In this document: positions 22,722 to 34,633 of the stretch, in pieces
Position numbering within the stretch: the stretch's first letter is position 1
How the letters are laid out: the number at the start of each line of letters is the position of its first letter
The notes under the pieces: generated by a model
Database searches by the model: none
Told to the model about the DNA's origin: nothing
Seen by the model: only the letters and a program-made list of their open reading frames with translations
Made by a program: the position numbers and the translations under genes
Source of the DNA: Lasiosphaeris hirsuta
Lineage: Eukaryota; Ascomycota; Sordariomycetes; Sordariales; Lasiosphaeriaceae
Direction of reading: 5' to 3'
Assembly (NCBI GenBank): GCA_030549175.1
Contig: JAUKUA010000002.1
Span: 6,200,001 to 6,264,000, forward strand
Length of the DNA stretch: 64,000 nt

Positions 22722-25700
22722 GTTGTCTGTTGTTATAGGCGGAAGGATTTCGCTGGGGGTTCGACCACGGGTAAGCTGACCAGCCACGTGCTTCCGCGAC
22801 CCTGGAGGGGGGAGGAGGGGGGGGGCGGCTGTCTTCTTGCGGAGGAGGAGATTGACTGATCAATAACAGGTCTTTTTCTCTGCTCCTGGATGACGCAGGC
22901 GTCTACTTTGGCGCGGGGATAGGCTCAAGTCAGGCTGCCATCTCAGACTAGTTGTCGGCCTTCTTTCTCGACAGCGGCCCCAACAACATTGACTTCACTT
23001 TTCACCCTTCAACATTTCCCATTTAATTTTGCTTTTTGTGTGCTTCGCTTCTTGTTCAAAGCTTCACGATTTCCTCTTTCGTCACATCCGTATTGGGGCC
23101 CGGGGGGGGGGGGGGGGGAGGGGACAAACCGCGCCGCGGGCGGAAACAAAAACTCTACGCCGCGCGGTTTCAATCAGGCATGTACTCTCCGGCAACCCTC
23201 AATCGGCCCATCCCCGGGCGGCACTGGCCCTGGGGTTCCACGTGGCGAATACGTCCCATGCACGCAAATAGAAAACTCACTGGTTTGATGTTTTTTAAAC
23301 CTGGGACCGTGGAGGATACCGTGTAGTTGTTATCTTTCAGCCCTTGGGCTCTTTGGTTCGTTTTGCGCTAGGGGTTTCGTTTAGGTGTGATCGCTTGGAG
23401 GAGTCATTCGTTGCATTTGGTCTTTCTAGATAGGTAGCTAGAGCTTTCAGTTCAGTTCTCCACCCTGCAAGGGAGGGATAGGGGGGAGGGTGACGGGATC
23501 ACGGGATGGGGGGCAATACCCGTGGGGTGGGGAATTGGACGTATCGCTCTACTGCGTAGCCTATCTAGCAATCTACCTACACCTCAGCTATACCGTTCTG
23601 TCTGCTCGTCAAGGTTGCTCAATCTGCATTGCTTGGGGGTGAGGTGGGGGGTTGAGGTCGCCTCGAGGTCAAAACTTATGTCCTGAATCAGGGGGTGGCG
23701 TTACCATAGAAACCGCCACTTGCAACCTTGTCTCTCTTATCGCGACGTTACCAAGAGACTTGAGTTACACAAACTTTGTGAAACTCGAGAAAGCATTAAG
23801 GATTGAACTCGAGGGTTCGTATTTGGTTTATACCGAGTTGACAAAACGCGTCTCTTTACTCTGATAGGTTGGGAAACTCGTAACCCAAGCTACTAGAATA
23901 CTACCATCGACGCGACTCAATGCAGCGTCGAGGCTCAGATATCATCAGCTCGTGCGGGAGTAAAGTGCAACTCTAGACGATTAGAAAACATTACGAATCG
24001 TCGAAATTTTTACCAATTGCCCTCTTTCTACGGAAAAAGTAGGTCGGCAGAGTAGATCAATTGGTTGTGGTACGGGAGTCAGTCAGGTAGCCAAAAGCTG
24101 GTGGATCGCGCCAATGGTCGAGTATCAAGACTACTTTTGGGAGCATAATCGCCACACTATAAGCGCGAAACTATAGAAGTATTGTAACACAATGATCGGT
24201 TAGACGCACAACTGGGCACATGTCTGAGGAGATGGCTAGAGCCCTCGAGTCAGGTTGACGTGGCGAGGCCTCCTCACCGTGTCATTGGCACATCGGTTTG
24301 GTCAGGGAATTCAAACCAAGATTGTGCACTTGTTGTTCAATTGGCCATGGACACGACGGATTTGGGTATATACCTCGGACGCTATAGTGATACAAGCACG
24401 CAGCAGTGGGGAGGGGGACTGAGGTTGCTAGAGTGTCAAGGGGGGCCCGGGGAGGGCCCGGGGGGCTGCTCTCTCGCTCGTCTCCTCTCGGGCACCTGTG
24501 CCGTAGGCGTGCATGGGGTGGTCACAATCACACCCCGAAGTCCTGGTAATTTAGCGATGGGCGCGCGCGAACAATGTTACTCTGGAGGAGCGCGCGTGCC
24601 AGTCCAAATGGTATGGCACTTTGTCACTGCATTGAGACTGCCGGCCGCCTGCGCCTGCGCCCCCGGGGAGGTCGAACTCGTAGGGCTAGACGTAATCGAG
24701 AAGATCGCGGGCCTGATCTGATGGTTCCCTCATTCCGGTGGTATTCTCCCTCCCCCCCCCCCCCCCCCTTGAGTCTTGGGCCGTGTTGCGTATTGCGCTG
24801 TCGTGGAGGCATGCAGCACACGGAGTCGATCACTGCAACCTGACCGAGTGGGTGCAGCACCTAGCCCGGGTGCGGTGTGACTACACCGTAGGGCCAACAA
24901 AATCGTGTAGCTGGTCGCTTCTCACCGAGGTAGGTAGCCATGGTAGGACGGCAGGGGGGAGAGACAAGATTCGGGTTGCAGCTGTTCAAGGCTCACTCTT
25001 GAATCCGAGCGCGCCTATAGTTGGCAGTGTGCCTGGGTCAGTCAACCCGGATGCGGGGCGGCCAACTGCATTGCAGCTACCCTAGACCCCGCCATACCGT
25101 AGGGCGTCGATACTCTTCCCCTGAGTCCTCTTTGGGGAGTCTTCACTACCCGGACATATGGATCCATGATAATTCCGCTAGTTGGCCCCCCAACTCGTCG
25201 TAGGATTCCTTTGACCGATCATGCCACACATAGGAACGGGTCCGTATTATCGCCGATGCGGTGCCTGCCGCTGAATGAGTATGAGTGCAGTGCCTTTGGG
25301 CGGAAGGCCTTGCAAGTTGGCAAGGCAGAAGAAGTCTTTGGTCAGGCAGCAAAGATATAAATATACGAGATGGCCAACGTCAGAGTAAATTGACAAAGCT
25401 CATCACTACTGAGCCATGACGACGACGACAGTGCCGTAATCGTATTGTCGCGATGGATGTGGTGGTTCAAGTTGGTGTGTTTGAACAGCTGCTACACGGC
25501 AACCCAGGGAAAGACTCAACGACGCTCTGTTCAAAAGAGCCAGGACATGCAAGGGGTGTCGAGTCAGCCGTTGTTGTCCGATGACAAGGTCTGGAGAGGA
25601 ATCGAGTGCCAGCTGTGCATTTCTGCTGTTGCAGAGCATATACGGGAGTCTCATTGTCCGATAGTTTCGCTGCCCCATGACAGCAGCGTGAGCGCGCTAG

Positions 25701-26560
25701 ATTTCGTGTCAATGGCGATACGGATTGCCTCGTTTGCTCGCCATTACGAAACCGCTGAGGACACAGGACCTTAGCAGAGGAGGATCTCAGAGGACGGAGG
25801 GCCGGAATAGACTTCCATGTTTGTCGTTGGGGCGTCTGAACCCACTAGAGTCTCTGGCAAAACGGCTGGCGGCAAATGGCAAGGCAGTTGTTAGAACGGG
25901 CTGGGTCGTCAGGTCGTTAGAATCACCGTCACCCTGCACCATCGCTTGTCAGGACTGACTTGCCAGCGCATAGTTTTCAGGAAGAGACTGTGGATTTTTG
26001 TAAAAATAAAATAAAATAAAATTGTGTCTCGGTGCGCCGAGGTTACAGTCCAAAGAACGCTGCACACACCCACAAGGTGCTGAAGAAAGTAAGAGAGAAA
26101 AATTGCCGGGCGCAGTCAACGATGCCACCAAAGAAAAATTGCTCCAAAGAAATGCGCTACGCACTGAATTTTTACCTGTGACAGTCCCACCTTTTCTGTC
26201 CAGTGCGCAGCCGCCAATTTCGAGCCCAGACTCAGTGTCCCCGTGTCCCCTACCACTGAGCAGGCCGCAAAAGCTGCTGAGTCAGCCCTGATAAGATTCC
26301 GTTGAAAGCGGGAGCGAGAAGGAAAAAAAAAAAGTTTCAGCGGGGTACCCGAGATTGGGAGATTAGGAGGGGACTTTTATCGGAGACAGGCTGTCCGCAG
26401 CAATTCTTTTTCCCAGCAACGCACTCAAAGGCTTGTTCCTCACCTCTCTTGTCGTGTCGCAAAGGGCATTTCCAGCATAGGTTTCTCTCGAGACCTCGTC
26501 TGGCTTTCCCACAGCCCGCGCAGACTGCTCTTGTACGAATTTAGCGATTTTCCACACGAG
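22722..26560. other. Long non-coding stretch, about 3.8 kb
   Basis: No supported gene. A 17-nt poly-G run lies at 23102-23118 and a 17-nt poly-C run at 24752-24768. An AAAAT pentamer repeat lies near 26000-26020. The part at about 23700-24200 is visibly richer in A/T than its surroundings and could be old transposon sequence, but no terminal repeats or motifs are seen. The last 250 bases should be the promoter and leader of the ABC-F gene. Confidence 0.5.
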
Positions 26561-29500
26561 ATGCCGCACCCCGTCTCGCCGCCATCGCAACCGACCATGG
26601 TTGTGCCCATCAAGTCGCCCAACGGCGCTGCCCCTCCTCAGGCTGACGTCTCCGCCCTCCTCGATGCAGTCTTCAGCGCAAAGACCTCCAACGCTTCGAT
26701 TGAAGCCTCGTATGCTCTGTGCGATCTGATCCTCAATACTGTTGGCTTCCGCGGTCTGCAGGCCTACGGCATCATCGCCGAGGTCAAGAAAGCCTCTGCC
26801 GACAAGAAGAGCGGACTCCGTCGCGAAAGCGCGCAAAATCTGCTCGGCGCCCTCTTCGAGCGCTTCCCCGCCCGCGAGCCCGTCAGCGAGGTCGCCTTCC
26901 TTCTCCAAGATGGCGGCATGATCTCTTGCGCCCTCGACGCCCTTGCCGACAAGGGCGCCGTTGTCCGCGACGCTGCCCAGTATGGTCTCGATGCTCTCTT
27001 CGTCCACCTGAGCCCCGAGGCTCTGGTCGTCGGTCTCCTGCCTGCCCTGCTCTCCTATCTCAAGAAGGCCACCGGAAAGTGGCAAGGAAGCGCCGGCGCT
27101 CTCAAGCTCATCGAGCGTGTCGCCAACAAGGCCAAGATTACAATCGGAACCACCAAGGAGGAGTCCGAGATCCAGGACATTCTCCGTGAGGTCATGGGCA
27201 CCAAGCTCGCCAGCCTCATCCCCGTCGCCGAGAGTGGCATGCTCGACATGAAGTCCGAGGTCGAGAAGCAGGCTCTCAAGACCATGACGTCCCTGACCAC
27301 CCTGCTCTCCAACGACGATGTCCGTCCTCGCATCCCTCTGCTCATCGAGACCATGCAGCACCCCTCGAACGAGTCCCTGCAGAAGGCTATCCACGCCCTG
27401 TCGCAGACCACATTTGTTGCCGTCGTAACATCGCCCGTTCTTGCTCTCCTCACCCCCTTCCTCGAGCGTACTCTCAACAGCCCCGCCACCAGCCAGGAGG
27501 TCCTCCGCCAGACCGTTGTCATTACCGAGAACTTGACCAAGCTTGTCCACGACCCTATTGAGGCCCGGACTTTCCTTCCCAAGCTCCAGCCCGGTGTTCA
27601 GAGCGTCATCAACCGTGCCTCTCTCCCCGAGGTCCGCGCGCTTGCCAAGCGTGCCTTGGCCGTTATGGACAAGGCCATGAGCAACGACAAGGCCAACTTT
27701 GTCGAGCGTACCACTGTCGAGGACGTCGGCAAGGTTCTGGATGCCGAGGTCAAAAAGTACAATGGTATTTCTGGTGATCAGGACACCTTCAAGGTTCTGC
27801 GCCCCTACATCTGCGAGATGGTCGCCGAGGATGTCAACCACCGCTTCATTTCCCGCATCCCCGACAGGATCGCCCCGTATCTCAAGAGCTTGATGCGGGA
27901 CTCGGCTGCGCACGAACAGGTTGCTGCTGCCGTCCACAAGTACTACGTTGGGGAAGATCAGCGCAAGTACGGCGTCCCCGAGAAGGAGGACGATGGAGAG
28001 ACGGAGATTGTGGATGCCGACTTCTCGCTGGCGTATGGCGGTATGCTTCTTCTGTCACACACCAACTTGCGCCTGCTCAAGGGCCATCGCTATGGCCTCT
28101 GCGGCAGGAACGGTGCCGGAAAGTCGACTCTGATGAAGGCGATTGCCAGCGGCAAGCTTGAGGGCTTCCCCTCGCAAGACGTGCTCCGCACATGCTACGT
28201 CGAGCACAACCAGGGCGAGGATGCTGATATCAGCATCCTGGACTTTGTTGCCAAGGATCCTTCGATCGCATCGGTCGGCAAGGATCGCATCTCTGCTGTC
28301 CTCGAGGATTTCGGCTTCACAAAGGGACCCGAGGGCAGAATCTCGCAGCAGAATGCTGTCGGCTCCCTCTCCGGTGGTTGGAAGATGAAGCTGGCTCTTG
28401 CCCGCGCCATGTTGCAGAAGGCCGATGTCCTGCTTCTCGACGAACCTACCAATCATCTTGATGTTACCAACATCAAGTGGCTGGAGGATTACCTCAAGTC
28501 GCACACCGACATCACCAGTCTGATCGTTTCCCACGACTCCGGCTTCCTCGACAACGTCACAACCGACATCTACCACTACGAGCCCAACAAGAAGCTCGGA
28601 CACTACAAGGGCAACCTTGCCGCCTTCGTCAATGTCAAGCCCGAAGCCAAGAGCTACTACACGCTCTCCGCCTCCAACGTCCAGTTCAAGTTCCCCCCTC
28701 CCGGAATCTTGACTGGTGTCAAGTCGCTGACCCGTGCCATCATTCGCATGACCAACGTCTCCTACGCATACCCCGGAGCGCCCAAGCCTTCATTGGCCGA
28801 CGTTTCTTGCCAGCTTACCCTCTCTTCTCGGGTGGCCATCATTGGCCCCAACGGTGCCGGGAAGTCTACCCTCATCAAGCTCCTCACCGGTGAAGCCATC
28901 CCGACCACCGGAAGAGTGGAGAAGCACCCCAATCTTCGTATCGGTTACATCAAGCAGCACGCTCTCGAGCACGTTGAGATGCATCTTGAGAAGACGCCCA
29001 ACCAGTACCTCCAGTGGCGTTACGCCAACGGTGACGATCGCGAAGTGCACATGAAGCAGACCCGTGTGCTCTCCGATGCGGATAAGGAGCAGATGGAGAA
29101 GTATGTCGATCTCGGTGACGGCAACGGCAAGCGCCAACTTGAAACGCTTGTTGGTCGCCAAAAGTGGAAGAAGACCTTCCAATACGAGGTGTAAGTGCCA
29201 CAAAATCTCCCCTTTTGCGATGTCGCATTTGCTAACATATATGTGCAGTAAATGGCGCCACTCCCTGCCCAAGCACAACTCGCAGATCTCCCGCGAGACC
29301 CTTCTCGAGCTCGGCTACGCCAAGCTCGTCCAGGAGTTTGACGATCACGAGGCCTCGCGTGAGGGTCTCGGCTACCGCGAGCTCCAGCCCTCGGTCATCA
29401 GCAAGCACTTTGAAGATCTCGGCCTCGACCCTGATATCGCCAACCACAACGAGATCGGCTCGCTGTCTGGTGGGCAAAAGGTCAAGGTCGTCATTGCTGG

Positions 29501-29993
29501 CGCCATGTGGAACAACCCCCATCTCCTCGTCCTTGACGAGCCTACTAATTTCCTGGATCGTGACTCTCTTGGTGGCCTTGCCGTCGCCATTCGCGACTTC
29601 CGTGGTGGTGTCGTGATGATTTCCCATAACGAGGAGTTTGTGGGTGCGCTCTCGAGCGAGCAGTGGCACGTCAACGACGGCCGGGTGACGGCCCGCGGAA
29701 CCGCGGCCATCGCGCTCGACCGCTTTGAGGACAGCAACAAGCCCATCAGCGCCGTGACGAGCGGGCTCAACACACCCGCTCTCAGCAGCACTGCCGCCAG
29801 CAGTGCCGCCAACAGCGGCGCCGAGGACAATGGTGTCACAGACGAGACCATGAAGTTCAAGTCTAAGAAGAAGAAGAAGATGACTAAGAAGGAGGTCAAG
29901 GATCGCGAGGTCCGGAGACGTCTGCGGCATATCGAGTGGCTCAACAGCCCCAAGGGTACGCCCCACCCCGTCGACACGGATGACGAGGAGTAA
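26561..29993 (+). CDS. NEW1: EF-3-like ABC-F ATPase, New1/Elf1 type
   Basis: Cytosolic ribosome-associated ATPase of the fungal EF-3 family. New1 in yeast acts in translation termination/recycling; S. pombe Elf1 was linked to mRNA export. Exons 26561-29190 and 29249-29993 (58-nt intron, GTAAGT donor, GCTAAC branch, TGCAG acceptor) give 1124 aa. HEAT-type helices fill about residues 15-450. ABC1: Walker A GRNGAGKST near 514, signature LSGGW near 601, Walker B LLLDEPTNHLD near 622. ABC2: Walker A GPNGAGKST near 761, a chromodomain-like insert around the exon junction (QYEVKWR), signature LSGGQK near 948, Walker B LLVLDEPTNFLD near 968. The tail is a lysine run, then RRRLRHIEWLNSPKGTPHPVDTDDEE, which fits New1/Elf1 better than EF-3, as does the length over 1100. 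An alternative start is ATG 26597. Confidence 0.85.
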
Positions 29994-31334
29994 AGGCTTG
30001 AACGTGTTACGAGTTGCCATGCGTGCATGATGAATACACAGACAGACATTCGCGGGGCTCTTTTTTTGTAGTCGTTGACGATTGGGGGGACTTGCACTTG
30101 CTAACGGGATACCTTGAGCTTACTGTTACGCTGCCATAGAATGGCGTATTTTTTCTTCTCACTATAAGCGAAGCCATGATGTGTGTGTAGGTTGGACGGT
30201 TTTTATCGCGCGGGCCTCCTAGACCTTTTCACAGGCCCGCGCAGGAGAGACAGGATCAAGATTGTCCGGGCTGAGGGGGGAACAGGGGATTGATGAATCG
30301 GTTGACTTGCTTTGTCGCTTGGGTACGGGATTAGAAAAAGACGTGGGCAGATAGAGGCGTTTGTTTACACATGGGAGGTAGACTGGGTTAATTTACGTTG
30401 GTCGTTCTTGTCTTTGCTGATTGTGTTTCGGGTTTGGCCTCATCATGTATCTCATGGTCGTCATCTTGAGTTCGTTTTACTGCATGGTCTGGTCTGTAGA
30501 TTCTCGAGTTTGGCAGTTAGAGAATGCATCTTAGACACTTGGAAGACTGCACTGCGCCACGATCCCGGGCGGGTTCTGCATGGACAACTTCTCTGCACCT
30601 CCTTTCCAACAAAAACAGGTGGCCTATTCACGCCAGGGATTCTACCAAGAATCTCATTTACGTCCTCTTTCGCTACGAAAGCACGATGGTGTTACTGACA
30701 AACACAAAAAAATAAAAATAGGGAAAACAAAGACTCCTCGGATCCCGAGCTGTCCACAACCTAGAGTAAGTGCAGCCTACATGTTGAATTCTCTTTTTTT
30801 TCTTAGACCCCTGTTCCTAAACTCCTTCCTTGCTGAGGCAATCGCCCTCCCCCACCCCTTTTTTTTTCGCTCAGACCAGAAAGGGCACTTACTACATATC
30901 CAACATTTGGAACTAAAGACAAGAGAACGATTGATTTGCATGGAGGACCAGTAATCTACCTGCCGGTACTTGGGCCGTGTAGAATAGGGACGTTGCGAAC
31001 GTGGTCAACAGGGATAGTAACGAGGAAGGGTGCTGTCGCCGCCAGAGAGAGCCTATGCTGCCGAGCCTAAGGTCTTTGATGGTGAACTTCCTCGCTACTA
31101 CCTAGCCACTTTTGAGCAGCGCACAAGGATCTAGGCGTCGGTTGGGAAGTTTATTTTCGGTGGAGCGAAACAAAAACCATTTTTGTCCTCCACGGAAGTT
31201 ACTACCTGACTGAGGCAGTGCCACATTAATTACAGCACGAAGTTGTTTTCTTCCCCGCCAAAATCTACTTTTATCCCCAACATACAACTTGAACCTCAAC
31301 TCTTCCGGTTTTCCTTTCGTTCTCACGTCCTACG
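29994..31334. other. Intergenic region with a SINE-like piece
   Basis: The 3' flank of the ABC-F gene, then A/T-richer sequence. At about 30706-30800 an A-rich start, CTAGAGTAAGTGCA, CATGTTGAAT and a T-run resemble a block at 33777-33945. No gene supported. Confidence 0.45.
30706..30800 (+). repeat. SINE-like fragment, copy 1 (tentative)
   Basis: Shares with 33777-33945 an opening AAAAAATAAAAAT, then CTAGAGTAAGTRCA, then CATGTT(C)GAAT and a closing TCTCTTTTTTT. The order is the same but the middle is shorter here. The T-run would suit a Pol III terminator. Similarity was judged by eye over short blocks. Confidence 0.3.
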
Positions 31335-32445
31335 ATGATGCTATCAACAGGCAAGGCACCTCGCCTCACCTACTGCCTCACGCGCAGCCTAGGTACTTTA
31401 GCTGTGCCGCGTATCGCGATGCTGAAGCACGTTTACGCGCCATTTGCGGGCCTCAAGAAAGGCAGCCCCGAATATGAAGAGCTCGCTGCGTCAGGAAGGG
31501 TTTGGGAGGGCTACTTTCAGCCTGGAGACAGCAAACGGTATTAGTACGACAGTATGCAAAGGTATATGTAACTCCATTTTCTGTCTATATTTTTCTATGC
31601 TAATTTGCAAGATGTTCGAGCCGATCCTGAAAAAGATTGACTACCTGAAGCATTCTATGGGATTGCCAGCACGCTCAATTGTCGAAAGCCTGGTCGCCGA
31701 ATATGCCTACCAGTCTGTTAGGATTGAAGACAACATGCTCCATCTCGGCGACAGTATGATCATCAACGACCACCTCGTCTCGATGTCTGCCCGTGAACTG
31801 AGCAAGGCGGCACTTCCCAATCTTCAGTCCATGCTGCCTATTGTCGACCCCAGTCAGCTTGCGGAGTTACGGAACCATATTATTGCATGCCACTGGGTTG
31901 CTAAGAAGGCTATGCAATCTCTTAGCACGCTAGGACTTGATGAGAACGAAGTGAAATCTCTCTCATCTCTTATCGTCAGGGACATCAATTCCGAGGCGAT
32001 GTACTCAGCGGGTTGGGGCAAACGGGTCAAGCTAGGTGATTATCGACAGACACCTATTGTGACTAAGAGCAATCCTCTCAGAATTTTCCCGTATCATGTC
32101 GAGGTTCCGGCGTTGATGAAGCGCTTCTTTGAGTGGCAGAACACTAAGAAAGATCTACATCCGCTCATTCTCGCATGCTAAGCCACCGCATACTTTCTGT
32201 TTGTTCATCCGCTCCTAGACGGTAATGGCAGAGTTTCTAGGCTATTGTTCCAAGACGCTCTCATCCGACAGGGATATATTCCTGTCTCCCTGCGAGGAGT
32301 GGTACGAGACGACTACTTAAGAATGATCAGGGACGCTCAAGACGGAGATCCGAGTGACTTTGTTGCTAAAATACTCTCAACACAACTTGAGGCGATGCAC
32401 ACTTTCCGAGCACGCAAATCTGAGGAGGGTTACATGGAAGCTTGA
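31335..32445 (+). pseudogene. Broken Fic/DOC-domain gene
   Basis: Remnant of a fungal Fic-domain protein; the family transfers AMP or similar groups to target proteins. A first segment ends GSPEYEELAASGRVWEGYFQ near 31530. A second, from about 31612, carries the conserved SIVESLVAEYAYQSVRIEDN block. The Fic motif HPLLDGNGRVSRLLF lies at about 32209-32253, with Leu instead of the usual Phe after HP. Two lesions are visible. An in-frame TAA at 32179-32181 (TGC TAA GCC) cuts the protein just before the motif; CAA to TAA would be a C-to-T change in CpA context. Second, no candidate donor between the two segments fits the acceptor phase, and a TAG interrupts the first frame at about 31543. The Fic domain is recognised with good confidence; loss of function is inferred. 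Confidence 0.7.
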
Positions 32446-33410
32446 TGACGCCGCTCGGCTGGAAATCGCCGCAGGAAAACCCGTGGCAGCCCGTAGCTTA
32501 ATTGTGGACGTCAGCATTTCCCAAATGGCAATGAGCGAGGACATCTGGCTCGGCAAAAAACATCTAGGCCCCCCTCCTCGCTTCACAGATATCTTGATAG
32601 AAAAAAGAGGTCCCTGGCATGCCATGCCAAATCAGACACGGGGCCCGGAAGATTGTCGCGTGAAAATAAACGGCCGAAATGCCACAAGAATGTGCGGGAA
32701 CAATGGCTGGATTGGGATCATTGGGAGGGGCGGGTTATGGGTTTTTTCTTTTCTTCATGACGTGGAGATGATGGACAGATAGACAAGGCAAAATGACACC
32801 GCCGTAGCATGTGCTCGATTACGGCCGCATCGACCTCGTCGCCACCAAAGGGGGCAGTTGATGTCCTCGTAGATCCTGGGCTGAAGCGAATGATCGTCGA
32901 GGTGCATAGGAAGGAGGGCAACACTGAGCATGCTACCTATTTCATTTCCTCGGCCAAGAAGGCCGGCACCGGTCTCGCCGGTCTGCGCCCTCGGCCCCTA
33001 CCTCCTATCACTCCGACCGATCAAGAGTGGTGCCGCTACCGCATCAACGAGCAACGATGGTACTGCCGCCATGAACGCCGCCATAGTTCCCACCATCGCC
33101 TCCCCCAAGACGACGCCAAGGACGACGATAGGATGTCACCGAGGATGTCGCCCCCAAGGATGGGCACCTATAGGTGCAACTTGCACCTCTATCTGGCTGG
33201 ACCAGTGTGCCGTGCGGCTGTAAACATTGTGTCTGGAGGCGGTCGAGGAGCGGTGGCAGGAGCAGTTCTCTCTGTGCAAAGAGAGGACGTGGAAGGAGGA
33301 CAGTAGGGGGCAGGAGGCGAGCCCGACTTGAAAATAATGGTAATAGCATTAAGCACCATGCTTGCCTGTATTGTGGAGTGCGATCCCCTTTGCCTCCTGA
33401 TAAGATAGCC

Positions 33411-33449
33411 AACACGAGGGAGAACACGAGGGAGAACACGAGGGAGGTA
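33411..33449 (+). repeat. Tandem 12-mer repeat
   Basis: Three consecutive copies of AACACGAGGGAG end in GTAAG. Perfect or near-perfect units point to recent slippage. No coding role is evident. Confidence 0.7.
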
Positions 33450-33503
33450 AGATTTAGAAAAGGCACCATATAGATCACTTATCTACCCCCCTCTCTCAAC
33501 AAC

Positions 33504-33936
33504 AAAGAAAAAAGAGGGTGGCCAGTGGTCAATTTGGCAGCTTCTCGTGTTTCCACAAATCTTTAACTAACCCGTTATAGATTCTAGACCCCGGTCAGAA
33601 TTCTAGAAGCAAATGAACCCCCTCCCCCCCCGTCAGTTCCCAAGGCTAATTTAGCGGCCACTCACCCCCCGGCTGGGCTCGCGCCGCCCCTGGGGTGTGA
33701 TTTCAAGGTAGGCCCCGGGATCCTCCCGTAGTGTATGGGAGGTGCCCGGCCGCTAAAGAGTCTCTAGCTGACACCATAAAAAATAAAAATCAAGAAAATA
33801 ACGTGGCAGTGCCACAAAAGAAACCCAATCCAAGTCCCCTACCCATTGGGCGAGGGACAGTGAGAGTTTCACCAAACTTCTAGAGTAAGTACAATATCCA
33901 TGTTCGAATCCCGCTGGCCACCATCTCTTTTTTTAT
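33504..33936. mobile_element. Possible non-autonomous inverted-repeat element
   Basis: The left end, 33504-33528, reads an A-rich start followed by GAGGGTGGCCAGTGG. The right end, 33911-33936, read on the other strand gives an A-rich start followed by GAGATGGTGGCCAGCGG. The two ends therefore match as imperfect inverted repeats of about 25 bp enclosing some 430 bp. No open frame and no clear target-site duplication is seen. The right end overlaps a GTTCGAATCCC box like a tRNA B box, so a tRNA-derived origin is an alternative. Confidence 0.35.
33651..33757. mobile_element. MITE-like inverted-repeat unit
   Basis: TTTAGCGGCC at 33651 is matched by GGCCGCTAAA at about 33748-33757, a perfect 10-bp inverted repeat. 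Similarity continues imperfectly for about 10 more bases inward (CAC.CCC). The unit is about 107 bp, GC-rich and lies inside the larger inverted-repeat segment. It could be a small non-autonomous DNA transposon or a hairpin. Confidence 0.4.
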
Positions 33937-33945
33937 CATGTTTTT
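33777..33945 (+). repeat. SINE-like fragment, copy 2 (tentative)
   Basis: A-rich start, a TGGCAGTGCC stretch somewhat like an A box, CTAGAGTAAGTACA, GTTCGAATCCC like a B box at 33903-33912, and a T-run terminator. It shares block order with 30706-30800. The stem expected around a true tRNA T-loop is lost, so this is not a functional tRNA. Confidence 0.35.
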
Positions 33946-34633
33946 TTTTGGTTTGCCCTTGTGTAAGCCCCCTCTTCGCCAAGACCCGATGGGAACGCCA
34001 ACCTCACATCTACCTCTTCCTCACAGCGCTTTCGAAATGACCTCATCTTAATCGATGTCATCAATATCTATTCTATGTCGTCTGCTTATTATCCCAGCTC
34101 TTGCATCCATTACCAAACTTCTTAATGCTAGCACAGCAGCCATCTCGCACAGCATCCATCTTGTCAACCGAGGTTGACTACTGTTCCATTTTCTTCATTG
34201 ATCGTTCTCCCATTTCACAATGTTTTCACTTGGCCTAATTGACCACCAGTACCAATTCATGACACTCATCCCTAAATCCCGCATCCCCAAGCGGAACACA
34301 GAATGCAAATGGACGGCAGTGAGTAATTCAATATAAAATAGCAAACTATTATGCAACTCCAGCATCTCCATCCCAAGTCTATGTCATTAAAATATTCTAA
34401 GAAATATGTCATAAAAGAACCCATTATGAGGCATTGCATTTTTCCCCCGCTAGAAAGAAGCGAGTCGGAGGACTGTATGGGTTTTGTGGCAACGAGGTAT
34501 GTATATGTCGTGAGAGCAGGCCGCCTAAGGTGGTGCGGCCGCATATTATAAATGACAGGAACACGGTATTTCCCGGGTACATCACGTCGTGAGATTCGCC
34601 ACAAGATGCTTGACAGATGCTGACAGATGCTGT

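Larger units (their letters stand above)
32446..34633. other. Decayed intergenic island
   Basis: No intact gene. A frame at 32809-33306 has a plausible-looking stretch (DVLVDPGLKRMIVEVHRKEG) that I cannot assign and that may be gene debris. It also contains a 12-mer tandem repeat, a possible inverted-repeat element and a MITE-like unit, listed separately. Confidence 0.5.

Noticed and set aside
32809..33306. Plus frame with DVLVDPGLKRMIVEVHRKEG
   Set aside because: It could be gene debris, but no family is recognised and the rest is low complexity with repeats.
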